Source: Marinomonas sp. CT5
Lineage (GTDB): Bacteria > Pseudomonadota > Gammaproteobacteria > Pseudomonadales > Marinomonadaceae
Reading direction: 5' to 3'
DNA length: 64,000 bases
Assembly: GCF_018336975.1 (NCBI RefSeq)
Contig: NZ_CP025572.1
Span: 2,304,055 to 2,368,054, forward strand
In this document: positions 61,684 through 64,000 of the stretch, piece by piece
Layout: each line of letters begins with the position of its first letter
Position numbering within the stretch: the stretch's first letter is position 1
The notes under the pieces: model-generated
The model's input: the letters and a program-made list of their open reading frames with translations, nothing else
What the model was told of the DNA's origin: nothing
Database searches by the model: none
Translations under genes and position numbers: made by a program

Positions 61684-62301
61684 ATGACTTCACTTCCTAT
61701 ATACTTTGCCCATGGTGCTGGTGCTGGCCACCACAATGATTTTTTACAAAAATTATCTAAGGCTATAGTCCAGCAACATTATGTTGTTACTCCTGTTACT
61801 TTCTCCTATATGCAACAGCAAGAAGTGTCAGGAAAAAAAAGGCCGCCCCCTAGGTTTAATACGTTGATTCCAGAATACGAGAGTTATATTCAGGATGAAA
61901 ATGCCTGTATTGTGGCAGGCAAGTCCATGGGAGGGCGTGTAGCCACTCAATTGACTCATCATTCAATGGTCAAGGCTGTTATCTGCTTTGGCTTTCCTTT
62001 CCATCCAGCAGGAAAGTCAGAAAAACATAGACTTTCGTTTCTACAAGATATGAAGGTTCCATGCCTTATTATTCAAGGCACACGCGACCAACTTGGCTCA
62101 TATGATTGGGTTAGTCGGCAAACACTCCCAGATAACGTGGATATTATTTGGGTCGAGGGTGCAGATCATGACTTTAAAACCTTAAAAAAATACAATAGAA
62201 CGATTGATGACACTATTTTAGAGATTGCCAGCCATACTGACGCTTGGCTTAAAAAACACTTAGCTAGAGAGAAATTCTATGGAACACCAAGCCGTGCTTG
62301 A
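61684..62301 (+). CDS. Alpha/beta hydrolase, KANL3/Tex30-like family
   Basis: This 205-residue protein has the alpha/beta-hydrolase pattern. [10 protein letters not shown] is near the N-terminus (about 8-17). The nucleophile elbow GKSMGGR (about 79-85) holds the Ser. Asp lies in IQGTRDQLG (about 136-144) and His in [10 protein letters not shown] (about 159-168). It matches the KANL3/Tex30-like hydrolases whose substrates are unknown. It overlaps tusA by 23 bases, indicating translational coupling with a sulfur-transfer protein. It is divergent from hemN and could share control by the FNR-like box. Confidence 0.85.
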   Translation: MTSLPIYFAHGAGAGHHNDFLQKLSKAIVQQHYVVTPVTFSYMQQQEVSGKKRPPPRFNTLIPEYESYIQDENACIVAGKSMGGRVATQLTHHSMVKAVICFGFPFHPAGKSEKHRLSFLQDMKVPCLIIQGTRDQLGSYDWVSRQTLPDNVDIIWVEGADHDFKTLKKYNRTIDDTILEIASHTDAWLKKHLAREKFYGTPSRA

Positions 62302-62506
62302 TGCAACAGACTTACTTTGTCCAGAACCCGTCATGATGCTTCATGTTGAAATGCGTAAAATAGCGGCCAAAGATGTTTTAAAGGTCATTGCTACTGACCC
62401 GTCTACAACTAGAGACATTCCAAAATTTTGTCAATTCCTTGGTCATAAGCTCCTTAAGCAAGAGCAAAATGACAATATCTATTATTATTGGATCGAGAAA
62501 AAATAA
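62279..62506 (+). CDS. tusA: Sulfurtransferase TusA
   Basis: This 75-residue protein has the TusA motif [15 protein letters not shown] (about 7-21). The catalytic Cys14 accepts persulfide from IscS and passes it to TusBCD for 2-thiouridine synthesis. Length (81 in E. coli) and the [11 protein letters not shown] segment match. Its start lies within the upstream hydrolase gene, so translation is coupled. A terminator-like hairpin follows. Confidence 0.95.
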   Translation: MEHQAVLDATDLLCPEPVMMLHVEMRKIAAKDVLKVIATDPSTTRDIPKFCQFLGHKLLKQEQNDNIYYYWIEKK

Positions 62507-62512
62507 GCTTAA

Positions 62513-62546
62513 AAAAGCCCAAACAGCCGTGTTGTTTGAGCTTTTC
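62513..62546 (-). terminator. Terminator between tusA and the CBS-domain gene
   Basis: AAAAGCCCAAACA (62513-62525) pairs with TGTTTGAGCTTTT (62533-62545) with one G-U wobble on the minus strand and a C-A mismatch on the plus strand. It therefore suits the minus-strand CBS gene better, with six T after the stem, but could also serve tusA. Confidence 0.7.
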
Positions 62547-62567
62547 AAACTTATAGCAAGCTAAGCG

Positions 62568-63161
62568 TTAGGCGACTCTTAGCTTTTTGGGTTGGTTTCT
62601 TTGGCCTATGATTGCGCTTTCATAGAGGTAAGCAAAGCTTGAAAAAGTAATATCGATATCCAATCTTAACTGGCGCGCAATGTCATTTGATGAAATCAAA
62701 CCACTAATGGCTTTGCTATGCTCATCAATGACCAATAAGTGTTGTAGTCGGTTGTTTCGTTGGCTAAATAAAAGTGATTCTATATCGGATTTTTTTAAAG
62801 AGGCATAAGACAAAGCAAGTAGGTCTTCTTTGCCTCTCATTAGGTCAGAAACCATTAATTCTGAGCGCTTAAAGCCATTAGCAACATGCTTGATGAATAC
62901 ATCTTCGGATAGGTCTTCAAGACTGACAACACCTATAAATTGGTTGTTGGTATCCACTACGATTTTCATTCGTACGTGTTCTTTGCGCATTAATTGAACA
63001 AGCTCATCAGCGCGTGTACTGGATTCTATAACGCGTGGTCCAGTAGTGCGAAAATCGGTAAAAACAGTTAATGCTGGAGAATAAAGGTTTATATCCTCGG
63101 TTGTAATAGGCCAAGTCAAATTACTCACATCTTTTGTTGAAACATAAGTTAAGGTTTTCAT
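62568..63161 (-). CDS. CBS-domain pair protein
   Basis: This 197-residue cytoplasmic protein has two CBS motifs: VIESSTRADELVQLMRKEHVRMKIVVDTNNQFIGVVSLEDL (about 40-82) and about 103-165 with LQHLLVIDEHSKAISGLISSNDIARQL. CBS pairs bind adenine nucleotides and usually sense energy or ionic state. No enzyme domain is attached, so it may act on a partner. It lies 40 bases downstream of the small secreted protein gene on the minus strand, possibly in one operon. A GAGGAATT-type ribosome site precedes the ATG. Confidence 0.85.
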   Translation of the reverse strand: MKTLTYVSTKDVSNLTWPITTEDINLYSPALTVFTDFRTTGPRVIESSTRADELVQLMRKEHVRMKIVVDTNNQFIGVVSLEDLSEDVFIKHVANGFKRSELMVSDLMRGKEDLLALSYASLKKSDIESLLFSQRNNRLQHLLVIDEHSKAISGLISSNDIARQLRLDIDITFSSFAYLYESAIIGQRNQPKKLRVA

Positions 63162-63201
63162 GATAATTCCTCGATATAAAAATGGATTGAATTTTGGCGA
63201 T

Positions 63202-63507
63202 TTATATCGATGAAATTGGTGGTGCTCTTGGGTTGCCGTTGTTATCAGCGGCTGACGTGACTAGTAAGTGATGATTTGGAAAAAGAATGGAAATAGGAGG
63301 TGTTGTGGCTGCGTTGAGAGAAAAATACAAAGCAGCGTCATCGTCTACTTCGTTGTTTAAGTCAGCTAAGACAGAATCATCGCATAATTGCTCCAAGTTA
63401 GGTTCTAGCCATCTGAATTGATTCACTTCTTGAGCATTGGCGCGCTGAGATATCGTCAATAAAGACGAGGCTAACACGGCAATGATCACGAGTAATTGAA
63501 TTTTCAT
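63202..63507 (-). CDS. Small secreted protein, function unknown
   Basis: This 101-residue protein has a Sec signal peptide (about 1-25, LLVIIAVLASSLLTI...ANA, cleavage after AQ). The mature part is short and acidic in the middle (LADLNNEVDDDAALYF) and has two copies of a PPIS motif (about 71 and 97). I do not recognise a family. It may be co-transcribed with the CBS gene. An AT-rich gap and a terminator lie to its right. Confidence 0.55.
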   Translation of the reverse strand: MKIQLLVIIAVLASSLLTISQRANAQEVNQFRWLEPNLEQLCDDSVLADLNNEVDDDAALYFSLNAATTPPISILFPNHHLLVTSAADNNGNPRAPPISSI

Positions 63508-63654
63508 AGCAACACCTAATCCCTGTTCTATGACTTTAAATATAGGCCTGCCACTTCATAAAGCCCAGTCTTTTTATAGAAATGCCTCTTTTTTTCACGA
63601 TCATCCTCTTTGCCTAAGCATTGTGATTTTTTTCTATCAGATCATTGATGCCAC

Positions 63655-63694
63655 AAAAAAGGCGACCTCTTTAAGAAGAGAAGTCGCCTTTTTT
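63655..63694. terminator. Bidirectional terminator hairpin left of the IS end
   Basis: GGCGAC (63661-63666) pairs with GTCGCC (63683-63688), with an inner CTCTT / AAGAG arm, flanked by A-run and T-run. No plus-strand gene ends here, so on that strand it may belong to a small RNA. On the minus strand it could end a gene to the right of the window that the IS has separated from it. Confidence 0.75.
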
Positions 63695-63702
63695 ATATCA
63701 GT

Positions 63703-64000
63703 TGTCCCGTCCTGAAATAGGTTTACACCTAGGAGACCTATTATGGGGACATCAAGTAATACCAAGCGCAAGCGTACTCAACGTGACTACACAATGGGCT
63801 TTAAATTACAGATAGTGATGGCCGTCGAAAAAGGCGACATGACTTATAAGCAAGCTCAAAAAATCTATGGAATCCAAGGGCGATCAACGGTGCTGACTTG
63901 GCTTCGAAAACACGGCAAAATGGATTGGTCTACCAAAGTGAGGCTACCCATGTCTAAATCCCCGAAAGCCAAAGAGACACCTGCTCAAACAATCAAAAGA
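63703..64000 (+). mobile_element. Left end of an IS3-family insertion sequence (partial)
   Basis: A TG-starting terminal sequence (TGTCCCGTCCTG) begins about 9 bases after the terminator T-run and leads into a transposase orfA start. IS3 elements end in TG...CA inverted repeats. The right end is outside the window, so the target duplication and true boundaries cannot be checked. Confidence 0.65.
63743..64000 (+). CDS. IS3-family transposase OrfA (5' part)
   Basis: An 86-codon open frame runs off the right edge. The translation begins MGTSSNTKRKRTQRDYTMGF and continues with TYKQAQKIYGIQGRSTVLTWLRKHG-like residues (about 37-58), the helix-turn-helix of IS3 OrfA proteins. In IS3 elements OrfA is joined to the DDE OrfB by -1 frameshifting. 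A ribosome site AGGAGA precedes the ATG. Confidence 0.82.
   Translation, partial: MGTSSNTKRKRTQRDYTMGFKLQIVMAVEKGDMTYKQAQKIYGIQGRSTVLTWLRKHGKMDWSTKVRLPMSKSPKAKETPAQTIKR

Noticed and set aside
63530..63715. 61-residue plus-strand frame left of the IS
   Set aside because: It runs through the terminator hairpin into the IS end and has no ribosome site.

Overview
The window looks like a chromosomal stretch of a marine gammaproteobacterium, most likely Marinomonas or a close relative in the Oceanospirillaceae. This is inferred from AT-leaning composition, protein sequences of Pseudomonas/Marinomonas type (CysN, RuvABC, Tol-Pal, NadA, an Fnr/Anr-like regulator) and gene orders such as ruvCAB-tolQRAB-pal-cpoB-tRNA-nadA and tesA<>ybbA-ybbP. 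No rRNA, CRISPR array or prophage was seen. The only clear mobile element is the left end of an IS3-type insertion sequence at the right edge.

Layout. 1-9.2 kb: a RidA-family protein, a cyclic-nucleotide-binding protein, the ABC-F ATPase YbiT, a MOSC protein, an ornithine/lysine decarboxylase with a long 5' leader, a YeeE/YedE sulfur-transport pair behind a palindromic operator, a gene of unknown function coupled to a TerB-like gene, sodB, and a coiled-coil membrane protein. 9.4-13.5 kb: cysD-cysN (sulfate activation), a Fur-box-linked siderophore-interacting reductase, and a GreA-C-like protein. 13.6-23.8 kb: aspS, ruvCAB, tolQRAB-pal-cpoB, two identical tRNA-Lys genes, nadA. 23.9-30.2 kb: a coiled-coil protein, a nitroreductase, tRNA-Ser(GGA), a PhoD-like phosphatase, a thioesterase, a degenerate GGDEF protein, yciH. 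30.3-38.7 kb: a GNAT gene behind a perfect hairpin, the minus-strand run tesA / 2-hydroxyacid dehydrogenase / truC, then ybbA-ybbP and polB (DNA polymerase II). 38.7-46.5 kb: tatD and an HDOD protein divergent from cheV, a TauE/SafE exporter, hemH, a HAD hydrolase, a LEA-like secreted protein, a triple C4 zinc-finger protein, and a YfcH-like epimerase.

46.5-54.2 kb is the most distinctive block: a CbiX-like protein, then a three-gene SMC-like condensin operon of the MksFEB / Wadjet JetABC type without an adjacent JetD nuclease, followed at once by bolA and then a STAS protein plus a REC-PP2C phosphatase (a partner-switching pair resembling HsbA/HsbR). 54.2-64 kb holds a UPF0149 protein, a RecQ-family helicase, a SprT-like protein, ttcA, a YfaZ-like outer-membrane protein, apt, fnr, hemN (with an FNR-like box), an alpha/beta hydrolase overlapping tusA, a CBS-domain protein, a small secreted protein, and the IS end.

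Functionally most of the window is core housekeeping: envelope integrity (Tol-Pal), recombination and repair (RuvABC, PolB, RecQ), sulfur metabolism (CysDN, TusA, TtcA, YeeE/YedE, TauE/SafE), haem synthesis under probable oxygen control (HemN/Fnr, HemH), and signalling (CheV, HDOD, GGDEF-like, STAS/PP2C). Start codons were moved from the longest reading frame wherever a ribosome binding site and family alignment favoured an internal start. All family assignments come from reading the sequence; no database search was run.
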